Positions 40,327-49,812 of a stretch of DNA of 64,000 nucleotides are shown piece by piece. The DNA is from Rhynchopus euleeides. Its lineage: Eukaryota > Euglenozoa > Diplonemea > Diplonemida > Diplonemidae. The first letter of the stretch is position 1. Each line of letters starts with the position of its first letter. The position numbers and the translations under genes are program-made. The notes beneath the pieces were generated by a model. It searched no databases, had not been told where the DNA came from, and saw only the letters and a list, made by a program, of their open reading frames with translations. The stretch covers positions 682,001 to 746,000 of the forward strand of contig OY723279.1 in NCBI GenBank assembly GCA_963210315.1, read 5' to 3'.

Positions 40327-41472
40327 TCACCCCAGCTTCTCGGTGTGCACGATCTTCCCCTCCTTCGGGTTGCCCTCATAGATGGAGAGGGTGCGCTTCA
40401 GGAGATCGAAGTGCGCTGTGCAGAGCGTCCACAGCCCTGTGATGTCACCGCTGTCGATCCCTGCCTGGTCATGCATGACGGGGTACGATGCATTCGCCTG
40501 GTCCCCCAACACCACAACCGCGCCCTGCAGGTCGGTCGGCACAGGCATCTGCGCGGCACGCATGGAGCGAGCGGTGGACCCCCAGTCCACCTGCTGAGGC
40601 ACCACCAGGAAGTCGTACCTGTTTGCGTGGAACAGGGCGTGCCCATCCTCAACGAGGTGTGTCGCAGTCGTCTCCGCGTGGTAGGCCTCGACGTTGACAA
40701 CCCCACCCCCGCCTTCCAGGTCCATCACCTGGTAGTTGTGCCCCGCAATCATGGGTGTCTCGCGCACCACGCGCAGACCATCCGCATACCCCGCGGCATC
40801 CAGAAGCGCGCGGGAGACGAACCCACGGCCTGCACCGCTCTGCGAGAGATCCGGGGTGCTGGGGGGCACCTTGTTGAGGGTAAAGGCAAACTTCCCCGAG
40901 ACGAACCCGAAGGCACCTGTTGGGAGGTCGCCCGCATAAGTGTATGCCGTGAAGGACTTCTCCCCAAAGCGGACCTTGGCGAGGAAGGTGCATCCCCGGT
41001 CTGCCAGGACGGAGTCTTCGTTGTGCAGGATGAAGTGGCTCCGCGCCGAGGTGTCGTGCACGACGTAGTCAGAGCACTGGTCCTCAGCGGAGGTGGAGCT
41101 GGGCGCAAAGAGGAGGAACTCCTGAACCAGGTTCATCGCGAAGATGGAGGCGAAGTCCTGCCCGGCACCGGTGGCCACGCCGTGCAGCTCCTGCATATAG
41201 AGGGGGTACCTCTTGCTGTGTGAGTCATGGAGGGTCTGGTAGACCCTGCTGCCGTTGTTCGTCCGGAGGAACGGGAGGACGTGGTCCTGCAGGCGGGAGT
41301 TCGCAGCCATGCGCGTCGCGATGATGTCGCTGAACTCACGCCCCATGTCGAGCCCGAAGCGGTAGTGCTCCGTCTCGTTGTTGCTGGGGTACGACCTTTC
41401 GAACACTGTGACGCTCCCTGCGGCAGCAGAGAGGGCTGCCGCCAAGCAGCAGATTATTGCCGACACACGCAT
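40327..41472 (-). CDS. Secreted C45-like Ntn hydrolase (acyltransferase/amidohydrolase family)
   Basis: 381 residues from the ATG at 41472, which I chose because it opens a clear signal peptide (MRVSAIICCLAAALSAAAGS); an in-frame ATG 28 codons upstream has no such feature. C133 in EDQCSDYVV fits the N-terminal-nucleophile cysteine exposed by self-cleavage in family C45, and the following FILHNEDS matches the family's HNED motif. The later GFVSGKFAFTLNKVPPS and HNYQVMDLEGGG segments also fit. Known members include isopenicillin-N acyltransferase and beta-alanyl-dopamine hydrolase, so this enzyme probably forms or breaks an amide bond; the substrate is unknown. Five Asn-x-Ser/Thr sequons suit a secreted or lysosomal protein. 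Intronless, and 50 bp from the foldback element. Confidence 0.8.
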   Translation of the reverse strand: MRVSAIICCLAAALSAAAGSVTVFERSYPSNNETEHYRFGLDMGREFSDIIATRMAANSRLQDHVLPFLRTNNGSRVYQTLHDSHSKRYPLYMQELHGVATGAGQDFASIFAMNLVQEFLLFAPSSTSAEDQCSDYVVHDTSARSHFILHNEDSVLADRGCTFLAKVRFGEKSFTAYTYAGDLPTGAFGFVSGKFAFTLNKVPPSTPDLSQSGAGRGFVSRALLDAAGYADGLRVVRETPMIAGHNYQVMDLEGGGGVVNVEAYHAETTATHLVEDGHALFHANRYDFLVVPQQVDWGSTARSMRAAQMPVPTDLQGAVVVLGDQANASYPVMHDQAGIDSGDITGLWTLCTAHFDLLKRTLSIYEGNPKEGKIVHTEKLG

Positions 41473-42436
41473 GGTGGACACGCGGCAGGGGGAGGGGGGC
41501 CTAGCTCTGGCATGGGGGGGGAGGTGGCAGCGAAGTAGAAAAGAAAGGCCCTTCACTCATGTGACATGGCAGGCTGCATGTGGGGTGAGAAAGATGAGAA
41601 TTGCGCAAAAAAAACCCCCCCCCTGCTCAAAAGCAATTTCCTTTTGACAGGGGGGGGGGGGGGGGTTTGATCGTCGAGAGTGAACGGAAAAGTAAATCTC
41701 CCGGCACCTTCTCGCAATGTTAGTCCTTTTTGTGGTCACTACACCAGATATGCTGTACAAGGAAGATCAATGCACAATGGGAGGAGGGGATGGGGTTCCG
41801 AACACAGCCACCACGGACATGTTGAACCAACGACTTGTCGGGTTGACGGGTGATATTACGACGGGTGGCCCGGTTGAAACGACGAGTGTTTTAGTGTATT
41901 TCTCTTGATCTAGGTGGATTTCCGTTGGTATCAGGGCTTTGAAACTGTATTAGACTCTGTCAGTTTGACACATCTGCCTATTTTGTGAGGGTGATCGCCT
42001 CATCACACATTAAGGAGCAAGACCACCCGCAAGGCAAATGCCCAACACCATATGCACTGACGCCCAACCCCTGCACAGCACACAAGAGGTCTGTCAGCAC
42101 ACTGTTCATCTGAGATGCACAGCAAGGGGGTGTCAGGTGGTGCTGTGTTGCAGAGGCAAGAAAACAATGACGGTGTCGGTGCTGGCGCGGGGTGGTCGAT
42201 TGTCGGATCGACCGAAAAGCGCCAGCACGGTCAGCGGAGCAGGTGTCACTGACCCTGGGAGCAAGCGGCGGGGTCGTGGACAGTGGGCACGGGACTGCAG
42301 GTGGTGCCAGTGTCGTGGCGGGCGTTTGGGAAGCCACTTGTGACGCAGAGGGAGGGGGGGGGGGGGGATTTATTTGTCGAGAGTGAAAGTAAAGACGAGA
42401 AAGTGTGTGAAAGGCGGCAGCTTCCGTGGCGGGCGA
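41473..42436. other. Non-coding spacer with R1 repeats
   Basis: Holds R1 copy 6 and a truncated R1 at about 42353-42400, each after a long G-run. No other feature is supported. Confidence 0.5.
41665..41790 (+). repeat. Dispersed repeat R1, copy 6
   Basis: Complete copy after a 17-base G-run: TTTGATCGTCGAGAGTGAA, CCCGGCACCTTCTCGCAATG, CACTACACCAGATATGCTG, then ATCAATGCACAATGGGAGG as in copy 1. Confidence 0.6.
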
Positions 42437-42556
42437 TTATGCCCCCGCCGCGGCTAGACAGATTTCGCGATCCGCCTTCGTCTGCGAGGAGTGGACGAAC
42501 ATCAAAGCTGACCCGGTTTGCCGCACCGCTGCAAGATTGATGTCACGGTGGTATGC
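42437..42556 (-). pseudogene. Remnant of a Ubl-DUF4116 gene (last 1.5 repeats)
   Basis: Only the end survives: HRDINLAAVRQTGSALMFVHSS, then a final half repeat closing CLAAAGA. This matches the last units of the six full genes. The Ubl domain and all earlier repeats are missing; the upstream sequence to about 42750 is unrelated or decayed. It marks the downstream edge of the array. Confidence 0.7.
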
Positions 42557-42753
42557 GTACTGCGGCCACCGCATCTGCCGTGAACAGAATGACGTGTAGT
42601 CGAGAGAAACAACAAACTCGGCTGTGGAAGCAGTAGGCACCGCGACAGTGCAACAACCAGGAGCGCGACGACCTGAAGGTTGGGGAGCGGGCGAGGGGCA
42701 CGGAGAAACACCTCCCTGTGCAGCACCGCGAAACAGGGGTTCCTGACGGGTGC

Positions 42754-44004
42754 TCATCCCTGCGCCGCTGCCAGACAGATTTCCCAATCCACCTTCAGGG
42801 AGGAGTGGACGTACATCAAGGCTGCCCGGGTTTGTTGCACCGCTGCAAGACTGATGTCACGGTCGTCCTTGAGTGAGTCGTCAACATACTTCAATGCCCA
42901 GCCGTTCTGTGTCACCGCTGTGAGGTTGATTTCACGATCAGCCTTCAGCGAAGAGTGGACGTCATCCAAGGCATAGCCGTTCTGTTTCACCGCTGCAAGA
43001 TTGATTTCGCGATCGTGCTTCAGTGTGTCGTGGACGAACCTCAAGGCATAGCCGGTGCATTGTACCGCCTCGAAATTGACACCACGATCAGCCTTCAGCG
43101 AGGAGTGGACATAATTCAAGGCAGAGCCGTGTTGCTGCACCGCTGCAAGAGCGAGTTCACGATCAGGTTTCAGGGTGTCATGGACGTACATCAAGGCGCA
43201 CCCACACTGTTGTACCGCAGAGAGACAGAGTTCACGATCGGCTTTCAGGGAATCGTGCAAGAATCTCAGGATATTGCCGTTCCTTTGCACCAGTGGGAAA
43301 CAAACTTCACGATCAGCCTTCAGGAAATCGTGGGCTATTCCTATGGCAGAACAGTGCTGATGAACTGCTGTGAGGTTGACATCACGATCACCCCGCAGGG
43401 TCTCGTGGACATATTGTAAGGCATCGCCGTTCTGCTGCACCGCTGCGAGACTGAGTCCACGATCAGCCTTCAGGGAGGCGTGGACGTACTGCAAAGCGTA
43501 GCCGTTCTGTTGTACCGCTGCTAGATTGATTTCACGATCAGCCTCCAGCGAGTCGTGGACGTACTGCAAGACACAGCCGTTCTGTCGCACCACTGAAAGA
43601 TTGATATCCCGATGGGTCCTCACTGTCATGTGCGCGCACCGGAGGCGGGACGGCTGAGTACAAACAGCTTTGCAAGCATCTGAGAGAAGCCCTGCCTCCG
43701 CCAACACCCACAGTGGAAGCTGCCACACCATGCTGTGACCGCTGTGCAGGTCATCCAGGTAGTGCTGGTACTGCAGGCCAACGTCCACTGTGCACCCGTC
43801 TTCGACACACGCAACACTGCACAGAGGCTCGTCGCCGCACAAGACCTCGCCCCCCACCGACAGCTGCAGGTCAGCCACCTCCACACCAGAAACGTTGGAG
43901 AGCACCCGAAGTGCAAACCCCTTCACGTCGTCCAGCGTGTCGTCCATCCCGATGTCAGCGCCATGCAGGTCACCGGTCCTCCTGTCAGCCAGGAACACCA
44001 ACAT
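42754..44004 (-). CDS. Ubl-DUF4116 repeat protein A (11.5 repeats)
   Basis: 416 residues. Residues 1-78 form a ubiquitin-like domain (MLVFLADRRTGDLH, DTLDDVKGFALRVLS, GEVLCGDEPLC), followed by a linker (LPLWVLAEAGLLSDACKAV) and 25-residue units of the type LKADREINLAAVRQNG. The units match the DUF4116 pattern, a short helical repeat of unknown function. This is the most diverged paralogue: several units depart from consensus (HQHCSAIGIAHDF, FPLVQRNGNILRFLHDS). It is the last gene of the array on the minus strand. The Ubl may act as an adaptor to ubiquitin machinery, with the repeats as a binding surface; that is inference. Confidence 0.85.
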   Translation of the reverse strand: MLVFLADRRTGDLHGADIGMDDTLDDVKGFALRVLSNVSGVEVADLQLSVGGEVLCGDEPLCSVACVEDGCTVDVGLQYQHYLDDLHSGHSMVWQLPLWVLAEAGLLSDACKAVCTQPSRLRCAHMTVRTHRDINLSVVRQNGCVLQYVHDSLEADREINLAAVQQNGYALQYVHASLKADRGLSLAAVQQNGDALQYVHETLRGDRDVNLTAVHQHCSAIGIAHDFLKADREVCFPLVQRNGNILRFLHDSLKADRELCLSAVQQCGCALMYVHDTLKPDRELALAAVQQHGSALNYVHSSLKADRGVNFEAVQCTGYALRFVHDTLKHDREINLAAVKQNGYALDDVHSSLKADREINLTAVTQNGWALKYVDDSLKDDRDISLAAVQQTRAALMYVHSSLKVDWEICLAAAQG

Positions 44005-45266
44005 GTTTCACCCTTCTTCAACCTTCTTCCTGCTGACGCACACGAGCCAAGTCGGCAGGGCAGTCTTCACACCTGTGGTTGTGGGGGTGCAATGCAGTGC
44101 GAAAGGCAGGCACGCGGTGCCCACAACAGCCAACACGTGCTGCAGCAGAGGCACAGCTGGGCAGTTGCGAGCTGCTTGGGTGTGGGTGGGGTGGGATGGG
44201 GTCCGGGTCTGGGGTTCCAACGTCAATTCAAGCTTGCCGCCACACCACACTCCAGGACAATCCCCCCACCCCACCCCATCACGGGCACCCGATGGCAGAG
44301 GGTGTTGAAGCTCGCCATTTCCCCTCAGGCTGGACAAAACAATCGCACCCGCACAAGGCATTTCCGCCGACGCTGCACCGGAGTGAGATGCGAACGGTGA
44401 ATCCCTGGTGCTATCTCGGACCCCATCACACGAAGCCACGGCTCCATAACCCAACCCCTCCAGCGCAGTGAGGCGCGCCTGACGTCTTCCGGCACATGGG
44501 CCAGAATTGGCAGTTACGAGTGATTGCGTCACACACATAGCCCTGAGCCTCCTTGTACCCACCACCCCATCACGGGCACAACCCACGATTGGGCACTGGT
44601 CGACGGCACGGCGGTGCAGCCCACCTCCTTCCCACAGCACACCTGCAAGCAGTGCCGACGAAATCGACAAACCGACCGCACCACTGTCACCCCCCATACC
44701 CCCTCACACCACACACCGCTTCCGTGCCGGGTAACAGGCAGCACACAGGTGATGTAAGCACAATGCAGGGCGTGAGCCTCTGTGCCCCAGGTAGTGCCCG
44801 CCACCATTCGCATGACGCATATGCAGCGTGTCAATACTGTCCACTGCTGGTCATGACTGCTGCAGCGTGCGTGGAGCAGCACCCCGAGGTAACGCTCGCT
44901 GCTGCCCAGCCGCGGGTCGCCGTCTGGGGCTCACAGCGGCTCTCTCTTAGTGCCGTGTTGGGCCTCGTTATGGGCCTCGAGGGAACATGACTGCTTCCCG
45001 AGATGCGCAGACCCAGTGGCATGAATGTGTGGGCAGGTCGTCCACAGCCTGCTGGACGGTCGCTTCGCTTCTCCGCGGCTGTTCGGAGTGACGAACGCCG
45101 AGATGTCATCCGCAAACGTGGTTCATTCAACTCACTGGATCCCGCTGAGTTCGTCAGCTACGACATCCATCACGACGCTGCACAGCAGTGTGGATACCAC
45201 TTCATACACCTGCGATGGAGACGCGCGCTCACCTTTGATGGACAAAGAGGGGTTCCTGACGGGCGC
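44005..45266. other. Spacer between genes A and B
   Basis: Shares blocks with the other spacers of the array. It also has a ~295-bp insertion or duplication at about 44284-44577, bounded by repeated CACCCCATCACGGGCAC, that other spacers lack. The shared block at about 45010-45250 includes ATGAATGTGTGGGCAGGTCG and a stretch open on the plus strand, probably conserved only because the whole unit was duplicated. Confidence 0.6.
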
Positions 45267-46592
45267 TCATCCCTGCGCAGCTGCCAGACAGATTTCCCGA
45301 TCCGCCTTCAGGGAGGAGTGGACGTAGTACAAGGCTGCCCCGGTTTGTTGCACCGCTGCAAGATTGATGTCACGGTCGTCCTTGAGTGAGTCGTCAACAT
45401 ATTGCAATGCCCAGCCGCTCCGTGTCACCGCTGTGAGGTTGACGTCACGATCAGCCTTCAGCGAGGAGTGGACGTGGAGCAAGGCGGAACCGGTCTGCTG
45501 TACCGCTGCAAGATTGAGCTCACGATCGTCCTTCAGGGAGGAGTGGACGGACTTTAAGGCACAGCCGTTCTGTCGCACTGCTTCGAAACAGACGTCCCGA
45601 TCAGCCTTCAGCGAGGAGTGGACGTACTGTAAGGCATAACCGCTCTGATGCACCGCTGCAAGACTTACATCACGATCGTCCATCAGGGAGGAGTGGACGA
45701 ACTTCAAGGCTGACCCGGTTTGTTGCACCGCTGCAAGACTGATTTCACGATCGTCCTTGAGTGAGTCGTCAACATACTTCAACGCCCAGCCGCTCTGTGT
45801 CACCGCTGTGAGATTGATTTCACGATCAGCCTTCAGCGAGGGGTGGACCTCTTCCAAGGCACTGCCTCGCTGTCGCACCGCTGCAAGATTGATGTCACGG
45901 TCGGCCTTCAGGGTGTCGTCAACATCGGTCAGTGCGAAGGCGTTCTGTGCCACCGCTGTGAGATTGACTTCACGATCAGCCTTCAGCGAGGGGTGGACGT
46001 GGAGCAAGGCCTCACCGGTCTGATGCACCGCTGCAAGATTCATTTCACGATCGTCCTTCAGGGTGTCGTGGACGTACTCCAAGGCATAGCCATTCTGTCG
46101 CACCGCTTCGACATTGACGTCACGACCAGCCTTCAGCGAGGAGTGGACGTACTCCAAGACACAGCCGTTCTGTCGCACCACTGAAAGATTGATATCCCGA
46201 TGGGTCCTCACTGTCATGTGCGCGCACCGGAGGCGGGACGGCTGAGTACAAACAGCGGTGCAAGCATATGAGAGAAGCCCTGCCGCCTCCAACACCCACA
46301 GTGGAAGCTGCCACACCATGCTGTGACCGCTGTGCAGGTCATCCAGGTAGTGCTGGTACTGCAGGCCAACGTCCACTGTGCACCCGTCTTCGACACACGC
46401 AACACTGCACAGAGGCTCGTGGCCGCACAAGACCTCGCCCCCCACCGACAGCTGCAGGTCAGCCACCTCCACACCAGAAACGTTGGAGAGCACCCGAAGT
46501 GCAAACCCCTTCACGTCGTCCAGCGTGTCGTCCATCCCGATGTCAGCGTCATGCAGGTCACCGGTCCTCCTGTCAGCCAGGAACACCAACAT
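45267..46592 (-). CDS. Ubl-DUF4116 repeat protein B (12.5 repeats)
   Basis: 441 residues: Ubl domain (1-78), linker, then 12.5 units of 25 residues ending CLAAAQG. Same length and almost the same unit order as gene C, so these two are the latest duplicates; the spacers behind them are also almost identical. Differences from C are scattered substitutions, for example DRDVCFEAV for DRDVSFEAV and RLTR-type changes such as TAVTRSGWAL. The linker Cys-rich motif reads CTAVCTQPSRLRC. DUF4116 function is unknown. Confidence 0.88.
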   Translation of the reverse strand: MLVFLADRRTGDLHDADIGMDDTLDDVKGFALRVLSNVSGVEVADLQLSVGGEVLCGHEPLCSVACVEDGCTVDVGLQYQHYLDDLHSGHSMVWQLPLWVLEAAGLLSYACTAVCTQPSRLRCAHMTVRTHRDINLSVVRQNGCVLEYVHSSLKAGRDVNVEAVRQNGYALEYVHDTLKDDREMNLAAVHQTGEALLHVHPSLKADREVNLTAVAQNAFALTDVDDTLKADRDINLAAVRQRGSALEEVHPSLKADREINLTAVTQSGWALKYVDDSLKDDREISLAAVQQTGSALKFVHSSLMDDRDVSLAAVHQSGYALQYVHSSLKADRDVCFEAVRQNGCALKSVHSSLKDDRELNLAAVQQTGSALLHVHSSLKADRDVNLTAVTRSGWALQYVDDSLKDDRDINLAAVQQTGAALYYVHSSLKADREICLAAAQG

Positions 46593-47563
46593 GTTTCACC
46601 CTTCTTCAACTTTCTTCCTGCTGACGCACACGAGCCAAGTCGGCAGGGCAGTCTTCACACCTGTGGTTGTGGGGGTGCAGTGCAGTGCGAAAGGCAGGCA
46701 CGCGGTGCCCACAACAGCCAACACGTGCTGCAGCAGAGGCACAGCTGGGCAGTTGCGAGCTGCTTGGGTGTGGGTGGGGCGGGATGGGGTCCGGGTCTGG
46801 GGTTCCAACGTCAATTCAAGCTTGCCGTCACACCACACTCCAGGACAATCCCCCCACCCCACCCCATCACGGGCACAACCCACGATGGGGCACTGGTCGA
46901 CGGCACAGCGGTGCAGCCCACCTCCTTCCCACAGCACACCTGCAAGCAGTGCCGACGAAATCGACAAACCGACCGCACCACTGTCACCCCCCATACCCCC
47001 TCACACCACACACCGCTTCCGTGCCGGGTAACAGGCAGCACACAGGTGATGTAAGCACAATGCAGGGCGTGAGCCTCTGTGCCCCAGGTAGTGCCCGCCA
47101 CCATTCGCATGACGCATATGCAGCGTGTCAATACTGTCCACTGCTGGTCATGACTGCTGCAGCGTGCGTGGAGCAGCACCCCGAGGTAACGCTCGCTGCT
47201 GCCCAGCCGCGGGTCGCCGTCTGGGGCTCACAGCGGCTCTCTCTTAGTGCCGTGTTGGGCCTCGTTATGGGCCTCGAGGGAACATGACTGCTTCCCGAGA
47301 TGCGCAGACCCAGTGGCATGAATGTGTGGGCAGGTCGTTCACAGCCTGCTGGCCAGTCGCTTCGCTTCTCCGCGGCTGTTCGGAGTGACGAACACCGAGA
47401 TGTCATCCGCAAACGTGGTTCATTCAACTCACTGGATCCCGCTGAGTTCGTCAGCTACGACATCCATCACGACGCTGCACAGCAGTGTGGATACCACTTC
47501 ATACACCTGCAATGGAGACGCACGCTCGCCATTGATGGAGAAAGAGGGGTTCCTGACGGGCGC
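46593..47563. other. Spacer between genes B and C
   Basis: About 970 bp, the cleanest form of the repeating spacer. It starts with a pyrimidine-rich CTTCTTCAACTTTCTTCC just upstream of gene B's ATG (a likely 5' UTR or acceptor tract on the opposite strand) and ends with the conserved block behind the gene C stop. Confidence 0.6.
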
Positions 47564-48889
47564 TCATCCCTGCGCAGCTGCCAGACAGATTTCCCGATCA
47601 GCCTTCAGGGACGAGTGGACGTAGTACAAGGCTGCCCCGGTTTGTTGCACCGCTGCAAGATTGATGCCACGGTCGTCCTTGAGTGAGTCGTCAACATATT
47701 TCAATGCCCAGCCGCTCTGTGTCACCGCTGTGAGGTTGACGTCACGATCAGCCTTCAGCGAGGGGTGGACGTGGAGCAAGGCGGAACCGGTCTGCTGTAC
47801 CGCTGCAAGATTGAGTTCACGATCGTCCTTCAGGGAGGAGTGGACGGACCCTAATGCACAGCCGTTCTGTCGCACTGCTTCGAAACTGACGTCCCGATCA
47901 GCCTTCAGCGAGGAGTGGACGAACTGTAAGGCATAACCGCTCTGATGCACCGCTGCAAGATTCATATCACGATCGTCCATCAGCGAGGATTGGACGAACT
48001 TCAAGGCTGACCCGGTTTGTTGCACCGCTGCAAGATTGATTTCACAATCTTCCTTGAGTGAGTCGTCAACATACTTCAACGCCCAGCCGCTCTGTGTCAC
48101 CGCTGTGAGATTGATTTCACGATCAGCCTTCAGCGAGGGGTGGACCTCTTCCAAGGCACTGCCTCGCTGTCGCACCGCTGCAAGATTGATGTCACGGTCG
48201 GCCTTCAGGGTGCCGTCAACATAGGTCAGTGCTAAGGCGTTCTGTGCCACTGCTGTCAGATTGACTTCACGATCAGCCTTCAGCGAGGAGTGGACGTGGA
48301 GCAAGGCAAAACCGGTCTGGTGCACCGCTGCAAGATTGATTTCACGATCGTCCTTCAGGGTGTCGTGGACGTACTCCAAGGCATAGCCATTCTGTCGCAC
48401 CGCTTCGACATTGACGTCACGATCAGCCTTCAGCGAGGAGTGGACGTACTCCAAGACACAGCCGTTCTGTCGCACCACTGAAAGATTGATATCCCGATGG
48501 GTCCTCACTGTCATGTGCGCGCACCGGAGGCGGGACGACTCAGTACAAACAGCTTTGCAAGCATCTGAGAGAAGCCCTGCCGCCTCCAACACCCACAGTG
48601 GAAGCTGCCACACCATGCTGTGACCGCTGTGCAGGTCATCCAGGTAGTGCTGGTACTGCAGGCCAACGTCCACTGTGCACCCGTCTTCGACACACGCAAC
48701 ACTGCACAGAGGCTCGTCGCCGCACAAGACCTCGCCCCCCACCGACAGCTGCAGGTCAGCCACCTCCACACCAGAAACGTTGGAGAGCACCCGAAGTGCA
48801 AACCCCTTCACGTCGTCCAGCGTGTCGTCCATCCCGATGTCAGCGTCATGCAGGTCACCGGTCCTCCTGTCAGCCAGGAACACCAACAT
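47564..48889 (-). CDS. Ubl-DUF4116 repeat protein C (12.5 repeats)
   Basis: 441 residues, near twin of B. Ubl domain intact with CGDEPLCSVACVEDGCTVD; linker CKAVCTESSRLRC as in genes D and F. Units alternate in a higher-order order (DREINLAAVHQTG, DREVNLTAVAQNA, DRDINLAAVRQRG, DREINLTAVTQSG), repeated along the chain, which suggests that blocks of several units were duplicated together. No catalytic residues are apparent. Confidence 0.88.
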   Translation of the reverse strand: MLVFLADRRTGDLHDADIGMDDTLDDVKGFALRVLSNVSGVEVADLQLSVGGEVLCGDEPLCSVACVEDGCTVDVGLQYQHYLDDLHSGHSMVWQLPLWVLEAAGLLSDACKAVCTESSRLRCAHMTVRTHRDINLSVVRQNGCVLEYVHSSLKADRDVNVEAVRQNGYALEYVHDTLKDDREINLAAVHQTGFALLHVHSSLKADREVNLTAVAQNALALTYVDGTLKADRDINLAAVRQRGSALEEVHPSLKADREINLTAVTQSGWALKYVDDSLKEDCEINLAAVQQTGSALKFVQSSLMDDRDMNLAAVHQSGYALQFVHSSLKADRDVSFEAVRQNGCALGSVHSSLKDDRELNLAAVQQTGSALLHVHPSLKADRDVNLTAVTQSGWALKYVDDSLKDDRGINLAAVQQTGAALYYVHSSLKADREICLAAAQG

Positions 48890-49812
48890 GTTTCACCCTT
48901 CTTCAACCTTCTTCCTGCTGACGCAGACGAGCCAAGTCGGCAGGGCAGTCTTCACACCTGTGGTTGTGGGGGTGCAGTGCAGTGCGAAAGGCAGGCACGC
49001 GGTGCCCACAACAGCCAACACGTGCTGCAGCAGAGGCACAGCTGGGCAGTTGCGAGCTGCTTGGGTGTGGGTGGGGTGGGATGGGGTCCGGGTCTGGGGT
49101 TCCAACGTCAATTCAAACTTGCCGCCACACCACACTCCAGGACGATCTCCCTGCCCCACCCCATCACGGGCACAACCCACGATGGGGAACTGGTCGACGG
49201 CACAGCGGTGCAGCCCACCTACTTCCCACCACTACCTGCGTATAGAGTGCGGTGGGGGGGAACAGAGGTTGTTTTGATCACTCCATCTCTCCCTGCACCT
49301 TTTCTCTGCTTCCCCATCCCCCATCCCCACGTCCCCCACATAAAAATAGCGCTGTACAGTCTTGCTCACTCGAGTGCCGCCACTGCACCTCCCTCTCTTC
49401 CCCCATCTCCCCGCCCCGCCTCCCTGCGCACCGCGTTTGTTTTACGCATAGAATGGTCGACCCCCTCGCTCCCTTGGCCCACCCCCATTCCCCCTGTGGC
49501 CTCACTTCACATGGGCATGGGCCTCGAGGCAACATGACTGCTTCCCGAGATGCGCAGACCCAGTGGCATGAATGTGTGGGCAGGTCGTCCACAGCCTGCT
49601 GGCCAGTGCCTTCGCTTCTCCGCGGCTGTTCGTAGTGACGAACACCGAGATGTCATCCGCAAACGTGGTTCCTTCAACTCACTGGATCCCGGTAAGTTCG
49701 TCAGCTACGACATCCATCGCGACGCTGCACAGCAGTGTGGATACCACTTCATACACCTGCGATGGAGACGCACGCTCGCCTTTCATGGAGAAAGAGGGGT
49801 TCCTGACGGCGC
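48890..49812. other. Spacer between genes C and D
   Basis: The distal half matches other spacers. About 49220-49520 is replaced by C-rich sequence (CTTCCCCCATCTCCCCGCCC) similar to 51990-52190 in the D-E spacer. Confidence 0.55.

Noticed and set aside
45003-45389. Plus-strand frame conserved in several array spacers (RRPSGMNVWAGR)
   Set aside because: Its conservation follows from recent duplication of the whole unit, and it runs on into the antisense of the DUF4116 repeats.
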